Assembly: GCA_037176905.1 (NCBI GenBank)
Contig: JBBBWG010027990.1
Coordinates: 3,080-59,813 of the forward strand
DNA: 56,734 nucleotides
From: Azolla pinnata
Taxonomy: Eukaryota > Streptophyta > Polypodiopsida > Salviniales > Salviniaceae
Direction of reading: 5' to 3'
In this document: positions 11,106-22,600 of the stretch, piece after piece
Position numbering within the stretch: the first letter of the stretch is position 1
Layout of the letters: every line of letters begins with the position of its first letter
Notes under the pieces: generated by a model
Database searches by the model: none
Seen by the model: the letters and a program-made list of their open reading frames with translations, nothing else
Told to the model about the DNA's origin: nothing
Position numbers and translations under genes: made by a program

Positions 11106-12560
11106 CTACTCATTGGCATCTTTACCCTCAATCTGATCAATTGTAGACACTTTGGATCTCTTCCAGTTCCTTGGCCTTTTCTTCATTTCTGGCTCAGCAA
11201 ATGAGCTGTTACGGTTGTTTTCATCGCATGAATTGGCTACTGCACGATCCAGATCCTCTTGGCCATGCCGCTCCCTGCCATCCAGCTTCCGGATGAGCGT
11301 AACCATGGTGTTGTTGAACACCTTCTTCTGTTCGAGCTCCTCGGCCCTCCATTTATCCTCTCTCTCTTGCCGTAGCTTCTCCTTGACCTCATCTCTCTTC
11401 TCCATTGTATCGAGAAGATGGGCAAAGAAGTCCTGTTGCTTGGCAAGCAAGGTGTCCATCAGCTTGTGGATGGCAGGGAGATCTGCCACCGACACATACT
11501 CTACATTACTTCTCACCTGATCAGGGCTGCTCGCGGTCTGCTGCCCATGATGAATCTCTGCAATTGCATTACGGAAGCGAGGGGAATCTTCTTCCCGGAA
11601 CCCAAACAGGTCAAAATCTGGATCTTCGATTGGGCCATTCCTATCCCTGCCGGCCTCCCTCTCCTTATCTCTCTTCCTCGATCGGTTCGAGAGTATGGAG
11701 CGGATCTCATCATGGTAGATGAAGTCCTCTTTCTCCCTTGTACCTTCTCCCACCTCCTTAAAGCTAGCGCAAAGCTTTTCCCACTTGTCCTTGCACTGTT
11801 GGGCATCCCGAGAGAATCCATCGCCCCGGAGGGCATCGGAAATGAGGTCCCAGAGCTCCGATTTTCTCCCAGAGCGTGTGAACTTCAGGTCAATGTCACT
11901 CCGGGCACTGATAAGCTTTAGGGTTTCAGCCCGGGTCCAGTTCTTGGATCGCTTGCGATGCCTCTCTTCGGCCTGTGGCAGCAGCTTCCGGGAGTCTTCT
12001 TCATCGCGCAAGCTCATGCCTTCACAGCTGGCACCAACCTCCGAATCAGTTGCACGTGCGCACTCGGACATGGGCATTGGTACAGGCATGGGCATAGGCA
12101 TGCACAACGTAGGCATGGACAACGTAGGCGCATGTGCTCTGGCACCAGCATTTCCATTTGAAGGATGGTGCAAAACAGAAGCCGGTGCAAATGATGGTGA
12201 TGGTGATGGTGAAGCGATACCCGAGGACAGCATATCCGATGATGATGATGACGACGACGATCCTGGGTCTGTGAGTGTGCTTGTGTATGAGCTGAAACAA
12301 GAGAATTCCCGGAGCTCTGAACATGCCAGGAGCTCGCTCTGATGGCTTTCAACTGAGATCTCGGCATCGGGTTGATATGCATTGAACACATCATCATTCA
12401 GCAGCCCACCATTGATCTCTCCTGTCCTTTGCGAGAATGATGGCCTACAGTTATTAGCTGTTGTATTGTTGTTTGTGCTTATACTGCTTGATGGTCTAGG
12501 TATATATACTACTGGGAAGGGCCGGGGCAGAGGCACAGTGTACCTCTCTGATCCATACAT
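11106..12560 (-). CDS. Trihelix (GT-factor) transcription factor, single SANT/Myb-like domain
   Basis: An intronless gene of 484 residues. The trihelix DNA-binding domain is at about 205-272, with the three spaced tryptophans Trp208 (KNWTRAE), Trp237 (SELWDLI) and Trp260 (KDKWEKL) and a following helix ending at YHDEIRSIL. A long charged amphipathic helix at about 355-430 (LMDTLLAKQQDFFAHLLDTM, then KLRQEREDKWRAEELEQKK) resembles the central helix of GT-2 factors and probably dimerises. A basic stretch, KKRPRNWKRSK, near the C-terminus is a likely nuclear signal. The N-terminal 200 residues are low complexity, with a Ser run, a Pro-Ser run and a Met-Pro run coded by a CATGCC-type repeat. Trihelix factors bind GT promoter elements in the nucleus. 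The subfamily is not settled. The start is the first ATG of a long clean frame. Confidence 0.88.
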   Translation of the reverse strand: MYGSERYTVPLPRPFPVVYIPRPSSSISTNNNTTANNCRPSFSQRTGEINGGLLNDDVFNAYQPDAEISVESHQSELLACSELREFSCFSSYTSTLTDPGSSSSSSSSDMLSSGIASPSPSPSFAPASVLHHPSNGNAGARAHAPTLSMPTLCMPMPMPVPMPMSECARATDSEVGASCEGMSLRDEEDSRKLLPQAEERHRKRSKNWTRAETLKLISARSDIDLKFTRSGRKSELWDLISDALRGDGFSRDAQQCKDKWEKLCASFKEVGEGTREKEDFIYHDEIRSILSNRSRKRDKEREAGRDRNGPIEDPDFDLFGFREEDSPRFRNAIAEIHHGQQTASSPDQVRSNVEYVSVADLPAIHKLMDTLLAKQQDFFAHLLDTMEKRDEVKEKLRQEREDKWRAEELEQKKVFNNTMVTLIRKLDGRERHGQEDLDRAVANSCDENNRNSSFAEPEMKKRPRNWKRSKVSTIDQIEGKDANE

Positions 12561-13180
12561 TTATTCGTTTGCTTCTTCTCCGCCACTTCCCTTCTTTGGC
12601 CACCTGTTCTCTTCTTCTTACTCTTCTTGAATATATTCACCCCTTTAAGTCACTCAATTTTCTGGTCACAAACCCTAAACATTAGCAATATAATAATGCC
12701 TGACCATCAAGCTTTTCCTATATGACTTCTCTTGTTGAATTGTTGCAGCTCCCTGTTAAACAAAAACATTTACATGCTCTGTTTTGGTTTGATTCTGCAT
12801 TTTTTTCATCCTTGCTGGAATTTTGCTTCTTTCCACAGGTTAAATAAAACCCTAACTCATGCCATGCCTGTTCAATTTTTCATTGATGTCCACAACATCA
12901 GGCTCCTGCAGCAAAAAAAGTTAAGATAATTAAATAATGCAGAAAAACAAGAAAGCCAGCACCCTAACAAAGAAAAAATCCTGAAAACCCTCCAGAAAAC
13001 GTTTGAAGCATCCAAATCCAACAGAAAACCTATCCAAACTTCTCTAAGACGATCGAGAGGCAAAGATAAAAGCAGGGAAAAAAAATCTTAAGGACATGAA
13101 GAAAGACAATCAGCCCTTCTTATAGCAGAAGAGAGAAAAACAGCTTAAAGACGTCCATCTGGAAATCGCAGAATCCTAAA
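12561..13180. promoter_or_regulatory. Upstream region of the trihelix gene
   Basis: Non-coding on both strands as far as can be seen. It lies directly upstream of the minus-strand trihelix ATG, so it should hold the promoter and 5' UTR, or a leader intron. Several ACCCTAA-type boxes occur (for example around 12671 and 12848). No TATA box can be assigned with confidence. Confidence 0.35.
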
Positions 13181-13229
13181 CCTCAATAAAGACAAGAAGA
13201 AAAGCACACAACCTACAACGCCTATAAGC

Positions 13230-13790
13230 CCGTTTCTTTGATGGGTTTCAGATCATCTTCTGTGATGGGAAAACAACCTAGAAAAAACCCACAGTAAAGC
13301 TTCTTCCATGAAGAAGAAAATCCTAAAAAGAGTCCTACATAAAAACCCTATTTTAACCTTCTGTAATGCGAATAAAAACCGTAGAACCTATATGTGACGA
13401 CAAACCCTAGCAGAAAAATGCTAAAGAGACCTAAAGAAGGCCCTTAAAGACCTGAAAAGGCCCTAAGAAACCCTTCTGTGATAGGCAATAAAAACCCAAA
13501 ACCCGCATGCTGTCACAAACCCTACAAAAATAAAAACCTTCGAAAGGGCCCTAGAAAACCGCTATTTAAGCTTCCGTAATGCAAATTGAAACCCTAAAGC
13601 TCATGCGGAGTGAAAAGCCCTAAAAAGGAAGAATGGAAACCTTAAAAGGAGCCCAAGAGAATCCCTATTTTAACTTCTGTAATGGTACTTGTTGCCATAA
13701 AATTCATGATTGGTGACAAACCCTAGAACACATAAAGACCTTAAGAACCCTGTTCCACATTTCTTCCATGGAGAAAACCCTAAAACCCTC
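13230..13790. repeat. Degenerate tandem repeat, about 100-112 bp, with AAACCCTA boxes
   Basis: A core of CCTATTTTAACCTTCTGTAA type recurs at about 13347, 13467 (partial), 13561 and 13664. Each copy is followed some 40-50 bp later by ACAAACCCTAG or a variant. The spacing is about 112, 98 and 102 bp. Copies have drifted by substitution and small indels, and a further partial copy lies near 13255. AAACCCTA is the telo-box found in promoters of many plant translation and growth genes. Here the boxes recur in a repeat 0.7-1.2 kb upstream of the trihelix ATG. Confidence 0.65.
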
Positions 13791-14324
13791 CGCTGCATCT
13801 CCATCACATGCGCCCAAAAAAAAAAGCTAAAAGAACGAAGCAAACAGCAAGAGTGCAGGGAAATCTTAGGGCATAGATCAAAACCAGAAAAAGAAAAAGC
13901 AACATCAGAAAGCAGAAATGCAGATGAAGCTTCAAGCATGAAGAAATGTGATTTCAGTTGAACAAACAAAATTACAAGCAGAGTACAGAAAGGCGGAAAA
14001 AGAAAAGAGAAAAGGAGGGACGAACAACTTTGAGAAGAAATGGCCAAAAAAATGAAAAGCGATCAGAAACAGTAGCAAGAGATGTTAAACCCTAAAATAA
14101 GAACCTTTACAACAACGACAGCAGCGGCAGCGGCAGCAGCTACAGGAGGAGACGTTTCGTCCGCTCGCCATTGATCTGCAGCTACATGATACTTTCAGCC
14201 CTGTCTGCTGAAGGGAACGAAGAGGGAAATAAGAGGAAGGAAAGAGCAGAGACGAGGTGTTCAGGTTTGCCCAATTGGGAAACCCTCAAGAGCTCTTTCT
14301 TCTCTTTCTTCATTCCTTTTTTTT

Positions 14325-14667
14325 TTGCTTTGCAATGATGATGAAGGTGAAGATGATGAAGGTGAAGATGATGGTGATGGTGATAATGGTGATGGTGGTG
14401 GTGAAGATGATGATGATGGTGAAGGTGATGATGATGATGGTGGTGGTGGTGGTGGTGAAGGTGATGATGATGATGGTGATGATGGTGAAGGTGATGATAA
14501 TGATGGTGGTGGTGAAGGTGATGATGATGATGGTGATGGTGGTGAAGGTGATGGTGGTGGTGAAGGTGATGATGATGGTGGTGGTGGTGAAGGTGATGGT
14601 GATGATGGTGATGTTGGTGTGATGATGATGGTGGTGATGATGATGATGATGATGGTGATGATGAAGG

Positions 14668-14699
<32 letters not shown>

Positions 14700-14829
14700 G
14701 TGAAGGTGATGATGCTAGTGAATGTGATGATGACTATGGTTATGGTGGTGATTGTGATGATGATGATGATGATGGTGAAGGTGATGCTGACTATGGTTAT
14801 GGTGGTGATTGTGATGATGATGATGATGA

Positions 14830-14861
<32 letters not shown>

Positions 14862-14870
14862 CAGAGAAAT
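14325..14870. repeat. Long imperfect GAT/GGT/GAA trinucleotide tract
   Basis: More than 500 bp consists almost only of the triplets GAT, GGT and GAA (plus strand), with rare interruptions. All three plus frames stay open for long stretches, reading as Met/Val, Asp/Gly/Glu or biased mixes. I therefore treat it as a simple-sequence tract and not a protein. It lies upstream of the trihelix gene. Confidence 0.85.
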
Positions 14871-16630
14871 CTGGTGATGGTGATTATGGTGAGGAGGATG
14901 AGGTTGACGGTGATGAGGATGAGGATCGGTCACGATCGTGGCGAAAGGCAATTGTGATGACTATGAACAAGTGACAAGGACGGTGAAGGATGGTGTTACA
15001 GATTACGACAATTTTGATGTTGATGCTGCTGATAGCGATGGTATTGGTGCTAGTGGCTCTCGAATGATCCCTTGACTTGCTTGCTTACTATGGAATGCAG
15101 CCAAAGGTCTGCTCCTGTTCCAACTTTTGCTCCTCTGCTTTCGACCATAGGAAACTCGTGGGCCAAACAAAAAAAAAGCCATTCGAGGAACTCTCACATG
15201 ATCGTGTGCTAGCCACTCCATCGACGAGCATCTCAATGTGCACGATCGAGATGAACGACTCCATTACGTAAAACCCAAGCATCGTTTGTGTTTCTTTTCT
15301 CCTCTCTCTTAGTCTCTCGTTTCAACACAAACATATTAGGACATGCGGAAAAAAAAAACACACCAAGGATCGAGCCTCGCGCAAGACATGTGAAAACACA
15401 TCAAGGATTGAGCATTTGACAATCATAGACAAGAAATCTCTCCGCTGCATTCACGTGGTCTTACTGCACTAGTCAATGAATTACATACACAAAGACACAC
15501 ACACACTCAGATTTATGTTGCAAGGGATGTTTGCTTAGTTGGAGTGTGTATTTCATGCACTTACTGGCTCCTTTGATACAAGTAAAGGCTTCACATCCTG
15601 ATCATGCATTTGTTCCTCATGGATAAGTAAGCTTAACATTCTGATCAACCCCTTCAAAGTATAATGGGCGAATATCAGCCAATTGTAACAATAGCCTTGC
15701 TCGATCGACACGAACTCATTAGGTATCATCAGCATATTTTGGCATTGCCTGAGAGATGGAACTCCTTAGGATCTTTTTTCGTTGCAACACTTCAACAACA
15801 AGAATTACATTTTGAATGTTGGCAATGAACACAAATCTACAGTGAGTGGAACGAACCGAAAGAACAGCAAAACAACATTCATACAAGAAAATAATGATGA
15901 TGATGATGATGATGGAGGGATTGAAAACAAGGGCAATGTGGGAAGAAGCAATTCTTGAAGCGATTTTCAGAAAATGAACTTTGTCATCATCAACTGCACT
16001 TACTGGTTGCTAGTTCTTTTTCCTAACCAGGAAAGCCCAAGTCAAAATATTTTGCGTAAAAAATACCCAATACATGTTTAGGCCTCTTTCCATATATACC
16101 TGTACATGTTTGTAAAGATGATCTCCTCCTCTATGCAAGGAAACCAACAAAAATTTTCATTTTAGGAAGCAATATGGAAGACTCCCAATGTCGCTTGTGT
16201 GAACTTGACAAGAACAACAGTCACAGAATCACTGAATATACCACCGATCCAGAGAGATCATGACTTGGTAAAACAGAATATGGAGGTGTATGAATAGAGA
16301 CAGAGAGAGAGACCAACAGAGAAAACTAGAGTGGAAGATGAAACCTCAATTGACCCCATGGACTACTTACTGGGAGTCCTTACAGGGTTTCACAAGATGA
16401 TGAGGATCAAGGTCAGACTGGCAGCATTTAAATCTCCAATGACGGCGATGTTTTCTAGGTTCTTAGAAAGCTTGAAATGGATGAGCCATCCTGTGTGCAA
16501 CATAAAATCAAGATTGAAGAGAATTATTAAACATCGACGTTCTTCAAGTTCGTGATAACAATTTACTGGTGTGTAGCATAACAAGTTATCATGTTTCGGG
16601 TTATTTTGGCCAAGCTCACATATAGGTTTG
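14871..16630. other. Intergenic region between the trihelix upstream tract and the LisH gene
   Basis: No coding sequence is recognised. Short frames around 15003-15280 on both strands look random. A small GAT run lies at about 15895-15913. The right end (16150-16630) is the likely 3' UTR of the minus-strand LisH gene. Confidence 0.45.
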
Positions 16631-19600
16631 TTATGCAGATAACTGAGCATCCTTTGTAGAATTTATCATACATCAAAACAAATTTTGACAAGGGAATGCC
16701 CCAAGATATTTACCTTTCCAGCTTCCGGATTCAAGCAACACTTCACCACAGTTGCTTGTTGTAAGAGCCTCTCTAAGGAAGTGTGACTTGGGAGTTTATG
16801 ATAAGCTGATCAAAGTTTAGAAAATCAGCTGAGATTGACGATAGCATCCAGAGTTAAAAAAATTCACAATAACTAAGCTCTTCAAATGCCCCTGAATTTC
16901 CATTACTTTCCTTGGAATGGCAATTATATACATACCATTCGAGGAATGGCCATTCATCCCCACAATTCTTTTCCTTTTTGTGACAAACTGATTATAAAGA
17001 AGTAATGCGAAACTTGGGTATCTTTGAAGAATATTAAAGTTAGGCCTCTCTTCAACCTAAATAATAGCACATGTGCTGGATACAAAATTGTCTAGATCTT
17101 GCCCTATAGTTCACTTCTAGTTCAAGCTCAGTGTCATACCTAGAATACTTTGGTTTAAGCTGTCTGCAACATCTTGTCGATGATCCATGCTAAGAAGACC
17201 AAATACAGGAGACTTCTCTGGTTCCTCGTATGCAAGGAGTGTCATATAATCCTGAACTACGTTTTAGAGAGAGGATTAGTACATCGATAACTCTTGTTTA
17301 AACAAACACCCATGTCTATGTAAGATCAAACCAAGGGATTCATAATCATGCATATAAAATAAAAGAATTAACATGGACATAAAACAAGATACCATAGCAA
17401 CATGCAATATCAGGTAATCACAGAGAAGATAATATTTTATGAAAGATTCAATTTCCTTTCAGTGAAATACCCAAGCCACATCTGGAGAAGCAGAGTAAGA
17501 TAATTGCATGGACTGTAAAAGTTCCTTACATGACATAGAAGCCAAAATATTTTGTTCAGGTCTTTCCAATGAAAAAGGTATAATGTCTATTATGCTGGAG
17601 CTAATAGAGGATGCACGGTCCTTAGCATGAGATGAGGCATAACTAGCCACTGGTAATGGTGAGTGGCGATGTAAACATTGTGGTTAAGGATAGAATAGAA
17701 TAGATCATTAGCATTCATCATCCACACACTGTCATTTAACATATCAAACTTTGGCGAGAGTTCTGTGTCAGGGAACCAGAATGATGTGTTTTTTGTGATT
17801 ATTTGAAGGAAGAGATACAGTGATTAAAAAAATGAGTCACTACAAAATTTAACACCATGATTATAAATAGCCTTTAAGAAAGACAATGTTTGGTATAAAT
17901 GTGAAACAATATATCACAAAATATGAAGTCCATGCAAATTTGGTTTAATGAGAATCGAGCAATAAATTTCCAATTTGAATAGGATATGACCTTTTCAAAG
18001 TAAATCAACATTATACTTGTCAAGAGATAGTTGACAATAGCACTGGTTGAACTTTGATCCTACTACAATAAGGTAATAGAAAATTAATTATCAATCTCTA
18101 ATGTGAATTTAAGGACTACTGTTGTTCCAATTCTCACCCTGAACTCAATTTCCCCTTCTTTAGCACCATAGCCAATACTATTAATTCTGCTTTTGTTGAT
18201 AAGACAACCATATTTCCTTTCTAGAATATTCAAGATATAACTCCACCAGCTACCGTGAAAACACAACTTGTTGGTGCCTTGGTTTTTATGACCAATATCA
18301 TACCAAACTTATTACTGTTGAGCAGGATTAGCTTGACACTTAAGAAAGATACATAATCTAAACAAAGCTGTGTGTATAAGATAACTGGCCACGTGCTTTA
18401 GTTCATCCAAGTGCTGTTTACCAAAATTCTGCATAGATTTGATAATCCTCCAGTGATATAATATAAACGACTTCTTGTGCATTGTATAAGATCCCTTAAC
18501 ACTTTGGTGGTTTTCCTTCTCTTTCACATTGTGAAATTCCTTCGGACCAAGATAACATCTACACCTCAAAGGTTGAACTCGATCTTTGAACATAGTGGAG
18601 AGATTTAATATCTATGAATTTCATTTTGGGCAACTTCAATGTGCTTGGCTTCATTTGATCTGCCTAAGGTTTTATCAAAAGACAGATATTGAAGATGATT
18701 GGTATCATTGAAATACTTTTTACTGCTACGTCTTATCACAACCTGCCGTTGTGCACTCTCTGGATATGATGTGTGTGTGCACGTGCACAAGAGAATAGCA
18801 CTCTGGTGATGTCCAACACAGAGATTGCCTACTATAGGACATGCTCTTATATAGTAGACTGAAGGCCATAAGATGTCTGTGATCATACCCACATCTCATG
18901 ACATAGCATGCCCCTCAAGGGATCAGTCATCTCCCCTAATAACACATTGGGCCTATCTTGGGTTGCATGACAGTCACAATCATGACCACCCATTCCCCCA
19001 GTCCTCGAAGGATTGGTTATAGTTCTCATGAGATAATACACAATTTTTCCTAATGTACACTTCATATTTGTAACCCATTCTTCGTCATAAAATCACTCAT
19101 CCGACCTTATGCACCCAACCAGGAGTTGTGAATATATTACTATTCCATGTTTTAAACATGAAATTCAAAAACCTACCAAAGGTTTTATCAAGATGACAGC
19201 GGTTAGTTGAATAAGGCTAAAGATATTATTAAGTGGCCTATAGCTCAAATTTCATCTGTAGTTAATGCCTAGATATAATTTTAGTTGATTCTAGAATTGG
19301 GCAGAGAGCCTTGATGCAATGTGGTTGGAGGTAGCTTGAAAATAGCATGTGCTTGGAAGTTGGGAATCAGCACAGCTAAAGCTTGGTTCCAAGCTTAACT
19401 GGCTTGGGGGAATTCAACTGTATACTGTGGATGTGCAGACATCCACAGTATACAGAGGAATGAGTGTGCCTTGATGCAATGTGGTTGGAGGTAGCTTGAA
19501 AATAGCATGCGCTTGGCACTTGGGGATCAGCACAGCTAAAGCTCGGCTCCAACTGGCTTGGGGGAATTCAGCTGTATACTGTCGATGTGCAGACAAGTGA

Positions 19601-22600
19601 TGAGTTTATTCTACAAAAAAGTATATATACTGTGCACAATGATTAGTTTATATATTTAACTGCATAGAAATAAACTCGGTCATTCAATACCACATAAGTT
19701 TAGAAAATCATAGTCGAGTAATGATGACAAAAAACATGAATATACATACATCGGAATGATCAATGTAATATCAGGTTAGAGCTGATGCAATAATAAAAGC
19801 ACTGCTTCTGTGGATGTGCAGACAAGCGAGGAACAAATTAACCAGCTTTATTCCCATGTTAGGACCTCTGGACCTCCTTGTCCTTCACTCTCTCTCTCTC
19901 TCTCAATCATACAATGTGATGTGTGCACAAACAAATAACTCTATGGCGATATTCAAGGCACAGTGTGATAGGCTGTGTTAAGCATACCCTGCTTGCCATA
20001 ATACCATGCCACAACCTCCTTGCTCTTTCTCTCTTATTCATATGATGTATGTATAAACAAAGAAATAACACACTGGTGATATTGAAGGTACATAGAGATA
20101 GGCTGTGTTAAGCATCTCCAGCCAGTCATAGGACACTCTTATATGGTAGCTCGAACGCCACAAGCTACTATGCATATCCACCCCTAGCCTACACACCTTC
20201 AATTTGTGTGTGCCAAACCTTGGGCAGCCTTAGGATGGCTGCATGAAATTTCAGTTCATTATGCATGTAGATAGAGAACTTCATTTACTTCTCATTGAAA
20301 ACGGTTCTTTGGTTCTGCAAAGGTTAAGCTGAGTAGCTATGTTGACTCTCTTAAAACTTGTAATAGGGGAAAAGGTTTTATAGAAGGTTCCTGAAGAATG
20401 TTAGAATATTGAGATAAAGTATCAAGCCATAAAACAAATCCAGATAGAGCCTTTAATTGTCACAGAACAAAGGCTACTTGCTCGAGGATTCACGTTATGC
20501 TAGGTACTGAGCTTCATCAAACCTTCGGCATGCTCTGTACTGCTAGCCTTATCAATGTAGGCCCCTATCCACCCCCGCAGCAGCAGGTGAACTCTGAGGT
20601 ATTACCTTAAGGATTTTTGAGGCAATATATAATTTCAGTGGGTGAGTGGGGTAACGTCCACCTTACAAGTCAGGGGCATCTTCAGTCACACACCCCATCT
20701 TCAGGTTGATAAACCTCTCAAGGTCTTGAGTTCAGCTCGTAAGGCATGCATATGAAGGTTACTAATTCATAAAATAAATCAATGCGTAACCTCTACATTC
20801 AGCTAGTATAGAAACGACAAGTGAAAAAGAGGAATCAATGTGCCTTGGGGACACAAAACAGAAAGTTAATCTGTCTTAAGAAGAAAACCTTAAATGCATC
20901 AAAGCAAAGGAATATCTTATGATGATAGCTATCAACCATATGCGCGTCTTTTGTCTTCTTCCATATTTTTCTATTTGCAGCATAGGCAGTCCTCAAACAT
21001 ATGGTGCCAATAGAAAAATATGGAAGACGACAGTAGACATGCATACGGTACAGTCTGATGAATATTTTAGCTTAACATACTCTATCAGGTTCTTATGTAA
21101 ATCCGGCCTTCTTTTATATAAACCTTAATTAATGAATAAAAAAATGCTTTCTTTTGCTAAAATGTTATAACAGTATCTACAAGTTTCTGCAAAAACTCAG
21201 GCCTATGATCCATAGGCAAATTTAAGCCCATGAAGATTGATTTCATACCATCAAGTCACATCCTTTTTTAAGCATCACAATGTGTATGTGGATCCCAACA
21301 GGGAAATGGTCTTTAGTAGTCTCTTCACTAAACTTCCAATGATCTTGAAGGAAGTTATAAACTCAGATGGTGATTCAGAGCCATTATTATACTTGATCCT
21401 CTATATACAATATCATAATTTTTAGAACTAATAACTTAAACCATATACCACATTACTTCAAAACATGAGCATACCATTCCGTGATAGCATGAATGCTCCA
21501 CATAAGTATCAGGCTAATACTATATATGCAAACCAATAAAAGAGAAAACATCTATCTGATAAATCTAAGTAGACTAACCTGCAGCTTTTCAATAAATTTA
21601 TCCATTTTGCCATAGATTGTTAGCTCCCTTTGAGCAAATTCCAAGGCATCTGTGCTGTTTATGCACATCCATAATCATTTTTCTGGTGACATGAACCATA
21701 TCACATTGAAAACAACAATAATAAGATAAAAAGCATTGACTCTTACCAGTTCTTTGCTCGGACAAGCTCAACAAAGTGTAGAGTTAAAAGATCAAAAAGC
21801 ACATCTTTGTTGTCTTGGAATAAATCAGGGGAGATCTGAAGTGAAAGTTCTATTGCTTTTAATGGGTTTCCTTCCATAACGTGGCGGTATATTGCTGGAA
21901 ATAGGAATAAAGGCCAGAAATTTTCAGATACAAGCAATGATATTAAAGTAGATTGCAATGGATAAAAGTACAAAACCTCAAACGAGTAACATCTTAGCTT
22001 TTTCAATAAGAAACAAAACAATGACAGCATTCAATGGTTCAACAATAATATAACCTTTGGAGCACTTTGAAAACATGTTTGAGATAAGGAGGGATTCTCA
22101 CTTTTGCGTGTGTCAAGGTGGGCCAAGGTTTCGGGGTTACATTTCATGCCTGTGGAGGAGACAAACGCTTCTGCAGTTTCTTTGAAGCAGTTGTGAACAA
22201 GGTAAGACAGCACTATCTTCCGGACATCAGCATCACTAACCACCTGTACTGAAGAAAGCATCCAGATCGGCAAATGATGAAAGCAAGTAAATGGAACACA
22301 GACTCAGCTACTTAGCCGTTCTATGGTAAAAATAAGTATATTCCATAAACTATACGTAAACAGGTTCATTTTATCGTAAAATATATAAGAACCTTACACT
22401 ATATCTAGCTGGTAGTTTCAGAAGTTGGATTATCAAATTAAATAATATAATGTTAGGAATATAGCATTTTCAAAGTTAATTATACCATTAAGAAAGAAAA
22501 TATAGAGCATCGGATGCAATTCTTACATGTGTTAAAAATCAAAAGGTTACCATGGATTGGATGATTAGAACTGAAGGACAACATGCCTTGCCACATACTA

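Noticed and set aside
14257-14951. Long frames reading as Met/Val, Asp/Gly/Glu or His/Ser runs
   Set aside because: Pure products of the GAT/GGT/GAA tract, open in several frames at once; no start context or flanking domain.
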